37,500 bases of DNA, from NCBI GenBank assembly GCA_963575745.1, contig CAUYUJ010003925.1, forward strand, positions 95,001 to 132,500, written 5' to 3'. Made by a program: the position numbers and the translations under genes. The notes under the pieces were generated by a model. It had not been told where the DNA came from. It searched no databases and saw only the letters and a program-made list of their open reading frames with translations. Below are positions 9,088-19,808 of the stretch, in pieces (position 1 is the stretch's first letter; every line of letters begins with the position of its first letter). The stretch is from Prorocentrum cordatum. Lineage: Eukaryota; Sar; Dinophyceae; Prorocentrales; Prorocentraceae.

Positions 9088-11745
9088 TATCATGGGGAGG
9101 AGAAGTCGATTGAGAGTTCGACACTCTCGAACCCCTCAGCGCGTTCGTTCGCGCACCGACGCCAGCTCGTTTGACGCCCGCAGCTCGGGCGACTGACCCT
9201 CGTCTCTGTGAGAAATGCGCCGCGGGATCAGGCCGTTTTGCCGCGCTGTCAAGCAAAGACGCGTTGCTTGCACTTGAAGCGATTCAAGCGACGGCGCCCA
9301 CAGTGTCAGCGCGGTCTTATGCCCCTCATCACGCAGCTGAGGGCGCGCGCGCCCGCGCCACTTCAGGCGGCGCGTTTCCGACGCCCGCGCAGCGTGTTCT
9401 TTTTGCGGCAGGAGGCGAGTTGCACATCCACACTCGGTCGCCCCACCCCTCCACCTCTCCTCCTTACGGGGGCCAGCGAGAATGAAATTCGAATGGGGCG
9501 GCGCCCGGCGCGCGCCATGTCGGGCGTGATCAGCCCGCGGGGAGCAGTGGCCAACGCGCGGGGCGCTGATCATGCCTGGTTAGATTGGCTCGACTACTGC
9601 ATCGATTGGGTCGCGGAACAGGCGCTTGCCAGCGAGACCCTTGGGCCTCCGGGTTAAATTGCCGGGCGCCGCGACGAAGCGCGCGGGATCTGCGAGGGGG
9701 CGCGGATGCCTAGGGAAGTAGAGCCTCAACATTGCAGTCGTGGGCGGGCGAGATTGCGAACGCCCAGTGCCCGGGGCGGCGGGCCGAAGTAATATCCGCG
9801 CTGGATGCCGTCGCGCGCGGCGCGCGTGGAGGCGGGCAGTCCAATCGGTGCCTCGCAGCATCAGCATATCTCTGCGCGAGTCTTTCCGCCAGGCATAAGC
9901 TTTCAAAGTGCGCGGAATTCCGAGGGCGCCGCGAGCCCCGGGGTGCCCGGCCCTCCCGCGGCCGACGCCTCGCCGGGAAGTATTTTCCAGGACGGGCTGA
10001 ATCAAGAAGCCCCGCCAGGCGCTGAGCAGGGCGCGCAGGCAGAGCCAGGTGACAGCGACGCCTCGGGCCCCAGCTCGACGCAACTCAGCGCTGTTGTTTT
10101 GACGCTGGCAGTCCCTGCCAGCCAGATGCGCCCGGGAGCTGGCGGGGGGATTTCAACGCCTTGACGCCGCACTTAGCATTCACTTTTTCCCGCGCAGGCG
10201 CCACTTGCTGACGCGGCCGAACCAGCCCAGCCAGGGCGCGACGACAGCCCTCCTTCTGCTCGAGCCCCTGACTTCAAGATGCCCTTCGGCTTCGAGGGAT
10301 CGCCCTCCTGCCGGGGCGACTTTGATGGAGCGTGCGTCGCCACTTGGGGCGCGAATTCGAACGCGCGAAGCCCCCCCCTCGCTTGAGACGAGCCCCGACC
10401 TCAGGGGGGGCCCTTCGAGCAGGTCCCTTCCAGGGGGGAAGTCTAAGCGTCGGGGGGCTCGGGCGGTGGACTTCCCCCCTCTCCTCGCTCTGCTCTCGAA
10501 CGATATTTTGCGAGCTTGGTTCGCTCTCCACTGCTTGGTCGCTCAGCCCACCTTTCCCGAGAGTCGTCTGGCGCTTCGACGACGTCCTCGCCCTGGAGGA
10601 GCCAGCTCAGTAAGACAACGGCAATGCCCCCCCAGGTTCGGCCCCTGGGCGGAGCAGCGCTCCTGCGCGAATGCGCCCCTCGACAGGTCAGGCCCCGCTT
10701 CGGCCAGATGGGCAGCGATTGCTGCCCCCCTGGTGGGCGACTCCAATTCGCGCACAGGCGAGTTGCCCCTTCGCTCCTCCCCCCCCCCCCCCCGCGCACG
10801 CCACCGCCACCACCGCCGCCGACGGCGCTTGCGTTGAGCCCCCGGGAATTGCTCGGGACCTCCTGGTCTCCATGGGGCAGGCGGATCCGTTTCCAGTTGA
10901 CATTTGGTCAGGTAGCCGCGACGCCGTACCATAACAGACGGCAGACAAGCTCATGGCACGCATCGCGCGGTGATTTCGCGGCGGGCGCGCGCGCGGACGT
11001 TTTTGCCGGGCTCGCGCACGGGCGCGACATGCACCTTTTGAACGCAGAGGCAAATCATGTTCCACGGGCGACTACGCGCGAACTGCAAGCAGTCAGTGCG
11101 GTTCCTGAGCAGCGTGTTCTCTGGTTGGATTTCTATAGGAGACGCGAGTGGGAGTGGTTGTCGCACGCCCCAGGCAGCGACGCGGCCGCTTACCCACCCC
11201 TCCTTGTCACAATTCAAGGCGATGGCAAAGCTCTGTCCATTCAGGGGCCCTTGCCGGACATGAGAGGGAGCGTTGAGGACATCGCTCATCCCGCCAAGAC
11301 TAATACAGCGCAGCAGACCATGACTCTCTCGGTGGAACACTACAATGCCGGGTCTCTGTCGGCGTCAATGAAGCGCTCGTCACAGGCTCATGCGCAAGGA
11401 TTGCGTTCGCACGTGGTCAGGCATTAGTTCCAGCTTGGGCGAACATGGATCGCGGGGTTCAAGAAGCCCGCGCGCCTCAAGGAGCACCGCGCAAAGGGGC
11501 GTGCCATGCTCTTGCCTCTTGCCATCTCGCGCGTTCACCGGGCTTGGATCATGGCTGACCTTAAAGCGGCCCCATGGGCGTTGTAGAGGTCGCCCCCTTT
11601 TATCCCCGACGCTCCTATGGTTGGGTACTCGTTTTGAGTAGAGCAGCGTGGCCGCCCCGGCCTCCTTCTTCTCCTCCCCCCTTCCCCCCCTCCTCCTCTC
11701 CTGTTTCCTGTGTTCCCCTCTCCTCTTCCCTCGTGCCGTCGGGCT
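9088..11745. other. GC-rich stretch without a supported gene
   Basis: Open frames exist on both strands, as expected at this GC content, but none shows a recognisable domain. The most protein-like are 9171-9485 plus, 9805-10164 plus, and the overlapping pair 10960-11427 plus and 10951-11340 minus; neither strand of that pair is clearly better. A 16-base C run sits near 10783-10798. The last 45 bases are pyrimidine-rich and run up to the 102-bp satellite. Confidence 0.6.
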
Positions 11746-12628
11746 GCGATCTGCGCGACGGTCGCCACTTTCGTGGGCTCCTGGGGGGCCCAGCGGAGGT
11801 GCGTCCCACGCGGGCCACCGCGGGACCTCGCCGTGCCCTGGGGGCTTGCGATCTGCGCAATTGTCGCCACTTTCGTGGGCTCCTGGGAGGCCCAGCGGAG
11901 GTACGGCCCACGCAGACCACCTCGGGACCTCGCCGTGCCCTGGGGGCTGCGATCTGCGCAACTGTCGCCATTTTCGTGGGCTCCTGGGGGGCCCAGCGGA
12001 GGTGCGTCCCACGCGGGCCACCGCGGGACCTCGCCGTGCCCTGGGGGCTTGCGATCTGCGCAATTGTCGCCACTTTCGTGGGCTCCTGGGAGGCCCAGCG
12101 GAGGTACGTCCCACGCGGGCCACCTCGGGACCTCGCGGTGCCCTGGGGGCTTGGATCTGCGCAACTGTCGCCACTTTCGCGGGCTCTTGGGGGGCCCGGC
12201 GAAGGTGGGTCCCACGCGGATTACCTCGGGACCTCGCCGCTCCCTGGGGGGCTTGCGTTCTGCGCAACTGTCGCCACTTTCGCGGGCTCCTGGAAGGCCC
12301 AGCGGAGGCGGGTCCCACGCGGACCACCTCGGGACCTCGCCGCCCCCTGAGGGGCTTGCGATTTGCGCAATTGTCGCCGCTTTCGCGAGCTCCTGGGAAA
12401 CCCAGTGGGGGCGCGTCCCACGCGGAGACCTCCGGGACCTCGCCGCCCCCTGGGGGGCTTGCGATCTGCGCAACTGTCGCCACTTTCGCGGCCTCCTTGA
12501 AGGCCCAGCGGAGGTGGGTCCCACGCGGACCACCTCGGGACCTCGCCGCCCCCAGGGGGGATTGCGATCTGCGCAACTGTCGCCACTTTCGTGGGCCCCT
12601 GAGAGGCCCAGCGGAGGTGGGTTCCACG
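11746..12628. repeat. ~102-bp satellite, left block (about 8.6 units)
   Basis: Units begin GCGATCTGCGCAACTGTCGC at about 11746, 11848, 11949, 12051, 12152, 12255, 12358, 12461 and 12564, a spacing of 101-103 bp. Each unit has CACTTTCGTGGGCTCCTGGG, an AGGCCCAGCGGAGGTGGGTC-like centre and CACCTCGGGACCTCGCCG. The short palindrome GTGGGTCCCAC recurs in most units. Long open frames across it on both strands follow from the period being near a multiple of three, not from coding. The last unit is cut at 12628 by the TIR element and resumes at 15105. Confidence 0.95.
12621..12628. repeat. 8-bp target-site duplication of the TIR element, left
   Basis: GTTCCACG, identical to 15105-15112. The equivalent position in most other satellite units reads GTCCCACG. 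Confidence 0.85.
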
Positions 12629-12650
12629 TGTTAAGGCCCAGTGAAGCGAC
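12629..12650 (+). repeat. Left terminal inverted repeat
   Basis: Begins TGTTAAGGCCCAGTGAAGCG. It matches the reverse complement of 15083-15104 except at positions 4 and 15. Confidence 0.88.
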
Positions 12651-13640
12651 AACCCCCCCCCCTAGAAGTTTCGTTCAGTGCGTCGCCCGAGCGTCGCCCG
12701 TGCGCCGGCCCTGGTTTGCGTCTCTGTCCCGAATCCCGGCCTCCCAGAGCGCGCGGGCGACATGTGGCGCGACTTCGGAATTTCTCTGGCGAAATATAGG
12801 TTTCCGACGCCGGTGCACCAGCAGCCATTTTGGCGGTCGCGGCGCACTCTAGTTCGACGGTCCACCAACGCGTTCTGGTTCCAATTCGGCGCAAGAGGAT
12901 TTGCTGGTGCTCATTTTCGGGGGCGCCAACCGTTGCTCAGGACGAAGACGCCTCGCGTTGATTGGGGGCTGCTCGTGTCGCGCCACGGCGGGGGCGGCGT
13001 CACGTCGCGCGACGCGGCGCCACTTCGCCCCGTCGCATCGCGCCCCGCACCCCCATGTCGTTTCGCGCCAATCCTCCTGCCCCCCCCCTCTTCCTTCCTC
13101 TTCCCCTCGTCCAGCGCGCTGCGCGTTTTGTCCCGTTTGCGAAATTTGTAGTCAGTTCTTTTGTGTCGGGCTGCCGTCCTGTCCGCCTCCCTACTCACCC
13201 CCCGTTGTCCATCCACCCTCCTGGAACTTCTTCTCGCCCTCCTCGCTCCCGCCGCCCCCATTTCGATCGCCTTCCATCGCTCCCGCCGCCGCTGCGCCGC
13301 CCCCGCGCGCCCCCTCCTCGCCCGTCCGTTCCCATTTCCGCCCGCCCTTCCCTCGCCTCACTTCCATCCTCTTTCCCCCCCAATGCGTCGGCGGGCAAGA
13401 CGTCGCCAAATTGCTGCAGCGACGGACCGATGTTCAAAATCTGACGGGGCGTGCGCTTGAAATGGATTAGTCCGTGCGCGCTGCATCTCCATGTCGTCTA
13501 TTGGTCTCCTCGCGTTCGTAGTTCTCACGTGCGTGTCTCGCTATTTCTACGATTGCCGCGCGCATCCCTTGATTGTTTCGCCAGCGGGCCGTGCAGTTCA
13601 CATGCCGTCAGGAGCCCGCGGCGCCCTTCGAGCGATTCGC

Positions 13641-13901
13641 GCGCGACCTGCGCGCGACGCGCGAACGACCCGAGCGACGCCCGCGCGACGCACGCGCGAC
13701 GCGCGCGCGACGCGCGCGCGACGCACCCCGACCCGCGCGCGAAGCGCCCCTGCCAGCGCGCGACGCACGATCGACCCGCGCGACGCACGCGCGACGCACG
13801 CGCCACGCGCGCGACGCACGCGCGACGCACGCGCGACGCACGCGCGACGCACGCGCGACGCACGCGCGACGCACGCGCGACGCATGCGCGACGCAGTCGC
13901 G
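13641..13901. repeat. 11-bp CpG-rich minisatellite (CGACGCACGCG)n
   Basis: Irregular at first, then regular 11-bp units of CGACGCACGCG across about 13780-13890. It produces repetitive Arg/Ala/Thr/His frames that I regard as non-coding. It lies inside the TIR element. Confidence 0.9.
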
Positions 13902-14399
13902 ACTTTGCCCGCCCCTAGCATTTCTCCGAGCAGCAATGCGCAACGGCCGTCGGCCCGCCGTGCTTGCGCTGTTCACAAGTGGCGGCGGCTGCGTCCTCCA
14001 TTGCGCCACGAAGGGCGGTGCTTGCCCTTGTTATTTTCTTATTCCTTCCTCGTCGTCCCTCCTCTTTTGTCATTCCTCCTCCTTCGTCCTCTCTCCTGCC
14101 TCGTCTCCCCCTATCCCCCCCTTCTCCTCCTCCTTTCTACCGGCCTCCCTCTGTCTGTCTCCCCCTCCCGTCTCCCTTGCCGCCCCGCGCCCCTCTTCAT
14201 TTTCTTTTTCTCCTTCGGCCCCCCCTCCACGGCCGCGGCGCGTCGCCGCGAGCGGCGCCCCCGCCTTCCGCGAACGGCCCCGCCGCTGGCGGTGGGGGAG
14301 GGAGATTACGAGGAGAAAAGGAGGGGGGGGGGGCAGTGGCGCGAGGCGGGCGCGGCGGCAAGGGCGGCCCGGCAGGGAAATGGGGGGGGGAGGGCGGAG

Positions 14400-14640
14400 T
14401 GGGCGGGTGCTTCTGTAATGGTCATGTTGGTGATCATGGTCGTGGTCGCGCTCGTCGCCTTGGTCGCGCTAGCGGCGGTCGTGCCGCTGGTGGTGGGCGG
14501 GCTGGTGGTGGTCACGTCGGTGATCGTGCTGGTGTCGGTCGTTGTGGTGGTCGCGAGAAGCGTGGTGGTCGTGGTGGTGGTGATGGCGGTACATGGTGTT
14601 GGTCGTAATCGTCGTGGTGGATGTGGTTGCGGTCGCACCC
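14400..14640. repeat. Degenerate GT-rich repeat (GTCGTG / GTGGTG)
   Basis: Loosely repeated GGTCGTGG and GTGGTGG hexamers inside the TIR element. The Val-rich frames here are a by-product of the repeat. Confidence 0.7.
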
Positions 14641-14854
14641 GTTTGTGGTGATCGTGGCGGCGGTAGTTTTGGCGCTGGCGGCGGTTGCGGCGGTTGTGGC
14701 GGCGGCTGCGGGGGCCTGCTGGCCTATCGCCGGGGTGCGTTCAGCAGCGCCGCTGCATCCGTAATGTTAGAGCGGTTTGCTGATCTGCCGAGGTGGCCCA
14801 GCGGCCGCCTTCTTCTCGCCAAGAGGGCCGCAGCGTGGGCGACTTTCTTCTTCC

Positions 14855-15035
14855 CGAAGGCGACCGGCCTTTTCAGCGGCCGTGGAGAGGGCGACGTGCG
14901 TGCGATCCGCCCCGCGGGTGTCCGCCGCGCTGGCGACGCACTCGCCAAATTGCCCCCTTGCGAGGGCGACGTGCACGTTCGAGAGGACGGCTGGCCTTTT
15001 CGGCGGCCGACGCACGGGCGGCGCACGGGCGACGA
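14855..15035. repeat. Diverged duplication near the right end of the TIR element
   Basis: CGACCGGCCTTTTCAGCGGCCG (near 14860) and GACGGCTGGCCTTTTCGGCGGCCG (near 14988) are diverged copies, each associated with GAGGGCGACGTGC-like sequence. This gives a subterminal direct repeat about 128 bp apart. Subterminal repeats are common in TIR elements as transposase binding sites; that role is inference. Confidence 0.5.
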
Positions 15036-15082
15036 ATGCGCGACGCACCTCCTGTCGCGAAGGGGGGGGGGTCAGCACGCCG

Positions 15083-15104
15083 GTCGCTTTACTGGGCCTT
15101 GACA
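15083..15104 (-). repeat. Right terminal inverted repeat
   Basis: Ends ACTGGGCCTTGACA on the plus strand, the inverted copy of 12629-12650. About 10 extra bases separate it from the inner C-rich run compared with the left end. Confidence 0.88.
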
Positions 15105-15112
15105 GTTCCACG
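15105..15112. repeat. 8-bp target-site duplication of the TIR element, right
   Basis: GTTCCACG, identical to 12621-12628 and directly followed by CGGATCACCTCGG, the normal continuation of a satellite unit. Confidence 0.85.
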
Positions 15113-15495
15113 CGGATCACCTCGGAACCTCGCGGTGCCCTGGGGGCTGCGATCTGCACACTGTCGCCACTTTCGTGGGCTCTTGGGAGGCCCAGCGGAG
15201 GTGGGCCCCACGCTGATTACCTCGGGACCTCGCCGCCCCCTGGGGGGATTGCGATCTGCGCCACTGTCGCCACTTTCGCGGGCTCCTGGGAGGCCCAGCG
15301 GAGGTGGGTCCCACGCGGATCCCCTCGGGACCTCGTTGCGATTTGCGCAACTGTCGCCACTTTCGTGGGCTCCTGGGAGGCCCGGCGGAGGTGGGTCTCA
15401 CGCGGATCACCTCGGGACCTCGCCGCCCTTTGGGGGGCTTGCGATCTGCGCATCTGTCGCCACTTTCGTGGGGTCCCGGGAGGCCCAGTCGGGTC
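15105..15495. repeat. ~102-bp satellite, right block (about 3.9 units)
   Basis: Continues the left block. Unit starts fall near 15149, 15251, 15338 and 15441. One unit is about 87 bp because the CGCCCCCTGGGGGGCTT part is missing (junction near 15334). The last unit degenerates at AGGCCCAGTCGGGTCGGGG. Together with the left block the array had about 12-13 units before insertion. Confidence 0.93.
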
Positions 15496-17389
15496 GGGGG
15501 GGTTCGCCCAAGATGAGGACTCGCAGAAGGAGCGCTATGGGCAAACGCTGAAGTAAGGCGACGCGCGTGTTGCCAATGTCCTCCAGGGACAGGATGGCGA
15601 TTGCACCTCTGCGTGTGCTTCAGGCGCAAGGCACCGCATCGACTACGCATGCGCCGCCCCGTGGTTGGCTGCAGCGGTTGCCCAGGCTGGCGCATGGAGA
15701 GCCTCGCGCAATTTTCTAACACGCATGGGCCACGCGCCCGTTCTAGGCACGTTCCTGGCACGCGCACGCGCCGGGCAAGATGACAGGGGCAATTGCGAGA
15801 CCCGATCCTGCATTGCTTCGCGACCCCTGGGAGATCCTTTTTGTCTTCGGCCGGAATGCAAGGAAAAGCCCAGCACCATCCCCCACCACCCATGGGATTA
15901 TGTCTGCGCCAGCGCACGTGGCGCAGGCGGTTCAGGAGGTCAACCAGGCAGCTACCGCCTGCTTCACGAAGAAAGTTTGATTTCCCCGGCAGCCCTGCAT
16001 TTCGCGGGCCAGCAGCCAACTGGTGATCGGTAGGAAAGGATGTCTCAGGGGCCCTTTGTAAAACGGTCACTCCTTCCCGCCTCCCCGAGGGGGTCATCCC
16101 CGAGGCAATTGTGGCATCTTTTGCGGGTCGTTCGCGACCCGAAGACATTGCGCGAAACCTTGCCTCCCTCGACCGGTGATTCCGGCAAGGTGCGCATGTC
16201 CGCGCGCTGCGTCGCGCCTGGAGATTGCTGAATGGCTTTTCTCAGGCTGAGGACTTCCAGCTTTCCTTGCTTAGCTTCGTCGCCAGGCCCATATTAATGC
16301 TGGCTGGCGGAATTGAGAGGGATAGAGCCACCTTCCTGGATGGCGCTGCCCGAGGCGCGGAGATATCCGCAGATGTTCACATAAGACACCCACGGCCTCC
16401 CCACGCGTGCTTGGTGACCAGGGACAAGCCATGCGACATGACTCAGGAGTGGCGCAGCACATGCAAAATCAGTTCTGCAAGACAGAGGAAGGAGAGATCA
16501 TGGCGGCTGAAAAGGTCTTGTCAAGCGCTTCAACGGAGGAGGCGCTCGCGAGGGCAACACCGCTGCAGGCATCTCTCCACCCATGAATTATGCCCCCTGC
16601 CCTTCCTCTGCTGATGCTGCGCCGCCGTCGCTTCAAGCGCGCGGCGACGGCCGGGCCGGGGGTGCCCCTGTCTCGAGCAATGACGACACTGCGCTCTTCG
16701 CCGCTGACTGGCCCTACGCGGGTTGCTTGACGAGGACGACCCTTGCCTCCCCTCAGAGCTCGGGCAGGACAGGGCCGCCTCCTCTCGCCGATGGAGCAAT
16801 GAATGCCCGCGGTCCGCGTCGCAGCTCTGAGCGCGCCCCCGCTCGCCTTGACACGGGCGTCTCATGCGACGCGCCCCGATCAATGCCGCGGCGGGGCCCG
16901 ACGAGCTTCGAGGCGCTCTCGGCAATTTTGCGCCCGAGGAGATTTCGCGCATTTGTTTGGTCCGACCTTGCGATGTCTCGCTTGCAGGACGGAGGCCCCG
17001 GGGTTCAAAGACGGTCGCGCCGCGCGGTCCTACGCGCGAGCCCTGGAGGAGCACGTTCTCTAGAATCTGCGAAATCTTTTGAATGCCAACAGCGCTTGCT
17101 TCAGAGCGCGGTTCTAACAAAAGAGGGGGTGGGGGCTGGGCGCCCTCGCGAAGCCTCGTCTCGCATGGCTTGGCTTCGCTGGAGTGCCGCAGGAATCATC
17201 GCGGCTAGGAGCTCTGCCATCTGTCTCGATCTCTCTTATGCTTCCTTTTTCCCTACCTCGGCTCTGCCTAGAAAGGTTCTTACCTTCTGAGCTTAAAGGG
17301 ACCGGGGAGTGCAAATCGCCCCGGGCGGTTCGCCAGGATCCGCCCCGCGGTTCCCCCGGTTGCGCCCCCTGGGCTCACCCAGCTTAGCT
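15496..17389. other. Unique-looking sequence without a supported gene
   Basis: No domain could be recognised on either strand. Short protein-like pieces exist, for example around 15895-15980 plus (SAPAHVAQAVQEVNQAATAC) and 16425-16590 plus (VAQHMQNQFCKTEEGEIMAA, then a Ser/Ala-rich helix). They are too short and isolated to call, and could be decayed remains of mobile genes. No structural RNA was recognised. Confidence 0.5.
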
Positions 17390-17692
17390 TAGTTAGGCTT
17401 AGCTTAGCTTAGCTTAGCTTAGCTTAGCTTATCTCATCTTAGCCCAGCTTAGCTTAGCTTCGTTTAGCTTAGCTTAGCTGTTGCCTAGCCTAGGTAAGCT
17501 TGGCTTAGCTTAGCTTAGCTTAGCGTAGCCTAGCTTAGCTTAGCTTAGCTTATCATAGTATAGCTTACCTTAGCCTACCTTAGCTTAGCTTAGCTTAGCT
17601 TAGCGCAGCATAGCGAAGCGCAGCATTAGCACAGCATTGCATATCATAGCATAGCCAAGCATAGCATAGCCCAGCATAGCACTGCTCAATGC
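17390..17692. repeat. Pentanucleotide array (AGCTT)n grading into (AGCAT)n
   Basis: About 60 near-perfect five-base units. The first 210 bases are mostly TTAGC/AGCTT. From about 17610 the unit changes to CATAG/AGCAT with more variation. Each AGCTT unit includes the palindrome AGCT. The array is internal and not a standard telomere repeat. Confidence 0.92.
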
Positions 17693-17810
17693 CAAGTCGT
17701 GCATGCGGTGTAGACCAGATACGGAGCATTCTCAAGCACACCCGGTGAGCGAATGCGAAAACATGCGTGTGTGCGTGTGTCTGTGCGCAGGCAAATCAAA
17801 AACATGATCG

Positions 17811-17906
17811 AGCAAACGCAAAACACAAGAGCAACGCAAACGCAACAGCAAAAGCAAAAGCACAAGCAAAGGCAAATGCAAAAGCAGAGGCAAGAGCAAA
17901 AACGAA
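17811..17906. repeat. Hexanucleotide array (GCAAAN)n
   Basis: Degenerate units such as GCAAAA, GCAAAC, GCAAAG and GCAACG at six-base spacing, directly abutting the next array. Confidence 0.85.
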
Positions 17907-18104
17907 AGTGTAGATGTAGATGTAGATGTAGATGTTGGTGTAGGTGTAGATGTGGATGTAGGTGTAGATGTATATGTAAATGTAGATGTAGGTGTAGATG
18001 TAGGTGTATATGTAGATGTAGATGTGAGTCTCGCGGTTGATGTTGCTGTAGATGGAGATGCAGGTGTAGATATACATGTAGCTGTCGGTGTAGATGTAGA
18101 TGTT
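17907..18104. repeat. Hexanucleotide array (TGTAGA)n
   Basis: About 33 units of TGTAGA with variants TGTAGG, TGTATA and TGTGGA. The His/Leu and Tyr/Ile dipeptide runs on the minus strand are repeat artefacts. Confidence 0.92.
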
Positions 18105-18348
18105 GCCTTCTCAAATGATCCAACTCCTAGGTCGGGTCGCACTGGGACAATCTGTCATTGGGAAGATCTCGCTTTCACTGCCTTGGGGCAGCGACGACAT
18201 AGCATGTGCTCCGGAGGGGCGCCCCCGTCCCCGCCCTCGGGCCTGGCGTTCAGAAAACGCGCGCCGTCGCGGGCGAAGCATTGATGCGTGGGGATGTTGT
18301 TTGGTCTCCGCCCCCTGCACACTGCCTCGTATTGCTCATCGTGATGAC

Positions 18349-18570
18349 TGTGATCAGGCGAGGCGCACGTCCTCCTGTGTCGATGGCATTCACGTTGTGA
18401 ATGCTACCCTTCGAGCTGGTCGGCATCTTCCAGTCGCGCAGCGCGCGCTCGATATATTATGCGAAGCTGTTTGTAGAGTTGGCTTGCGCCTTGATCTTGA
18501 TAAGACTGTAGTGATGACCAGGTGTAAGCACAAGGGTTTGCATGCCTCCACTCTTCACATCTTCCAGATC
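18349..18570 (+). pseudogene. Relic of a reverse transcriptase (motif C to E), third LINE type
   Basis: In the frame of 18100-18780 the sequence reads CVDGIHVVNATLRAGRHLPV, then AQRALDILCEAVCRVGLRLD followed by LDKTVVMT. This matches the RT stretch from the catalytic [YF]-x-D-D box through the helix to the G-L-x-[LI]-x-x-x-K-T motif. The box at 18376-18387 reads C-V-D-G, so the first position and the second Asp are lost. Nothing upstream in frame resembles the fingers or motif A, so only a fragment survives. It is on the opposite strand from LINEs A, B and C and reads as a different family. A chance match is unlikely because spacing and the K-T motif both fit. Confidence 0.5.
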
Positions 18571-19364
18571 AGGAGCCGCGCGTTGCCCCCCCCGCCCCCC
18601 CCCCCTCGGGGGTTTCGAGTTCAAGTTGTTGCTGCCCGCGAGGTTCCGGAGCGAGAGTTTCTGATGACGTTTCGATGGCCCCCGAGCTGCGCTCGCGGTC
18701 CTTGGCCGCTCGCCAGGCCCCGCGGGCTGTCAAGGCCATCGCTAGCCCGTGCGAGTCGCTCTCGATCCGAGCTGAGATGATCTTTTCTGAGGCCCTTGCT
18801 ACGACCGCTCGGTCTTGCTCGTCGGCGACGCGGGGGGCGCCTTTCTCCCAATATGGAAGGCATGTTGAGAGTTGCTAATGAGGGGGCTTACAGAGCCGCA
18901 CTGCATGTTCCAAGAGCGATCAACGGATAATATCAGCATTATTGACTTGCCGTGCTCGCGAATGCGAAGCGCTTACCTTGCTTGACTGTTTCTACGTCTG
19001 CTCGTCCTGAATACCTCATCCGCACCTCCAATCCCCAGTCGGGCCCATCTCTTGCGCGAGTGCTAGTCGATGCCACCTGGGCCCCCACCCCCCAAGTCGT
19101 GGTCTGCTCTCTTCGAGAAAGATCTGGATTGGCTTCGCCTGTGCACAGGCCCGAGCCACCGCCCTGATGGAGAATCGCGTCGAATGCTGGTTCGACAGGA
19201 CTTGCAGGGGCAGGTCTGAATTCAAGGGGGCTGCGGCTGCAGCGGCCGAAAGAGCGCCGATCGCCTGGCGGGATTCGTGCAAGCATGACTCTTGGCAGCG
19301 CGAGCCAAGGGTTATCGTTGATGGCGCCGCTATCGCCCCCGCCCCGCCTCCACTCCGGGCGCAT

Positions 19365-19436
19365 TACTTGCGCTGCGAGCATAGCTTTACCTCGCCTTCG
19401 CTTGGAAAGCTTCGAAGTCATCGCGCCAAATTTCAC
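19365..19436 (+). pseudogene. C2H2-like zinc-finger remnant
   Basis: The frame of 19167-19598 contains YLRCEHSFTSPSLGKLRSHR followed by AKFH. It fits a C2H2 finger of the form [C]-x2-C-x3-F-...-L-x2-H-x4-H, with the first Cys replaced by Tyr (TAC where TGC is expected) and two extra residues in the middle. It lies about 800 bp after the RT relic on the same strand. I recall some LINE families with such fingers C-terminal to the RT, so it may be the tail of the same relic; stops between them prevent a firm link. Confidence 0.35.
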
Positions 19437-19808
19437 ATGGCTCCGGGGGCCGCCCCTGAGAGGCGGACTGTCGGGTCCGCGCGCCACTGGCGCATGGTCG
19501 ATTTTGGAGACAACCCAAGACTTACCAAGCATACGCATAGGAAGAGGAAATGCGGACAAGGCTCTGTCGCTCGGAACCGCCCGGGTCGCGGAGCGTAGGA
19601 GGCTGCGGCGGGATAATCGCCAGCGACCTTCGCCCCTTGCTAGGGAAGTCGGCGAGCACTGCCCGCGCCCGCCGTCGCTGTTCTTCCCCCGCAGCGGACG
19701 GGGCCACGCACGGCTAAGAGCCTCGTGGGATTCAAAGAAGAACTCCCAAACGGACGCTGACCAATGTCAGCAGCATGGGCACCCGTGGCACGCGCTAGGG
19801 GAACCAGC

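Larger units (their letters stand above)
12629..15104. mobile_element. TIR element inserted in the 102-bp satellite, probably non-autonomous
   Basis: The termini are 22-bp inverted repeats (12629-12650 and 15083-15104) matching at 20 of 22 positions and sharing AAGGCCCAGT and AAGCGAC. Both are followed inward by a C-rich run. The 8-bp direct repeat GTTCCACG flanks the element (12621-12628 and 15105-15112). Removing the element and one direct repeat rejoins a satellite unit of 101 bp. Both flanking copies carry T where most units have C (GTCCCACG), as expected of a duplicated target. The interior holds no recognisable transposase: only GC-rich low-complexity frames, an 11-bp satellite and GTCGTG-type repeats. 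An 8-bp duplication is usual for hAT, P and Merlin superfamilies; which one applies is not decided. Confidence 0.85.

Noticed and set aside
10516-11427. 303-codon plus-strand frame, and the opposing 10951-11340 minus frame
   Set aside because: Both strands look equally protein-like near 11050-11340, no domain is recognisable, and long open frames are expected at this GC content.
11380-12640. Long open frames on both strands over the 102-bp repeats (up to about 415 codons)
   Set aside because: They result from a repeat period close to a multiple of three without stops. The same DNA is open in several frames on both strands.
12822-12842. A 12-base match (AGCCATTTTGGC) to the dinoflagellate spliced-leader sequence as I remember it
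   Set aside because: The flanking bases do not match the 22-nt leader, the core is nearly palindromic, and no retroposed coding sequence follows.
12629-15104. Transposase gene inside the TIR element
   Set aside because: Frames there are Arg/Ala/Thr/His or Pro/Ser repeats from the minisatellite and GC-rich tracts; no catalytic motif could be seen.
17390-17692. TTAGC array as an interstitial telomere
   Set aside because: The expected telomere unit in this group is, to my knowledge, TTTAGGG; TTAGC has a different length and lacks the GGG.
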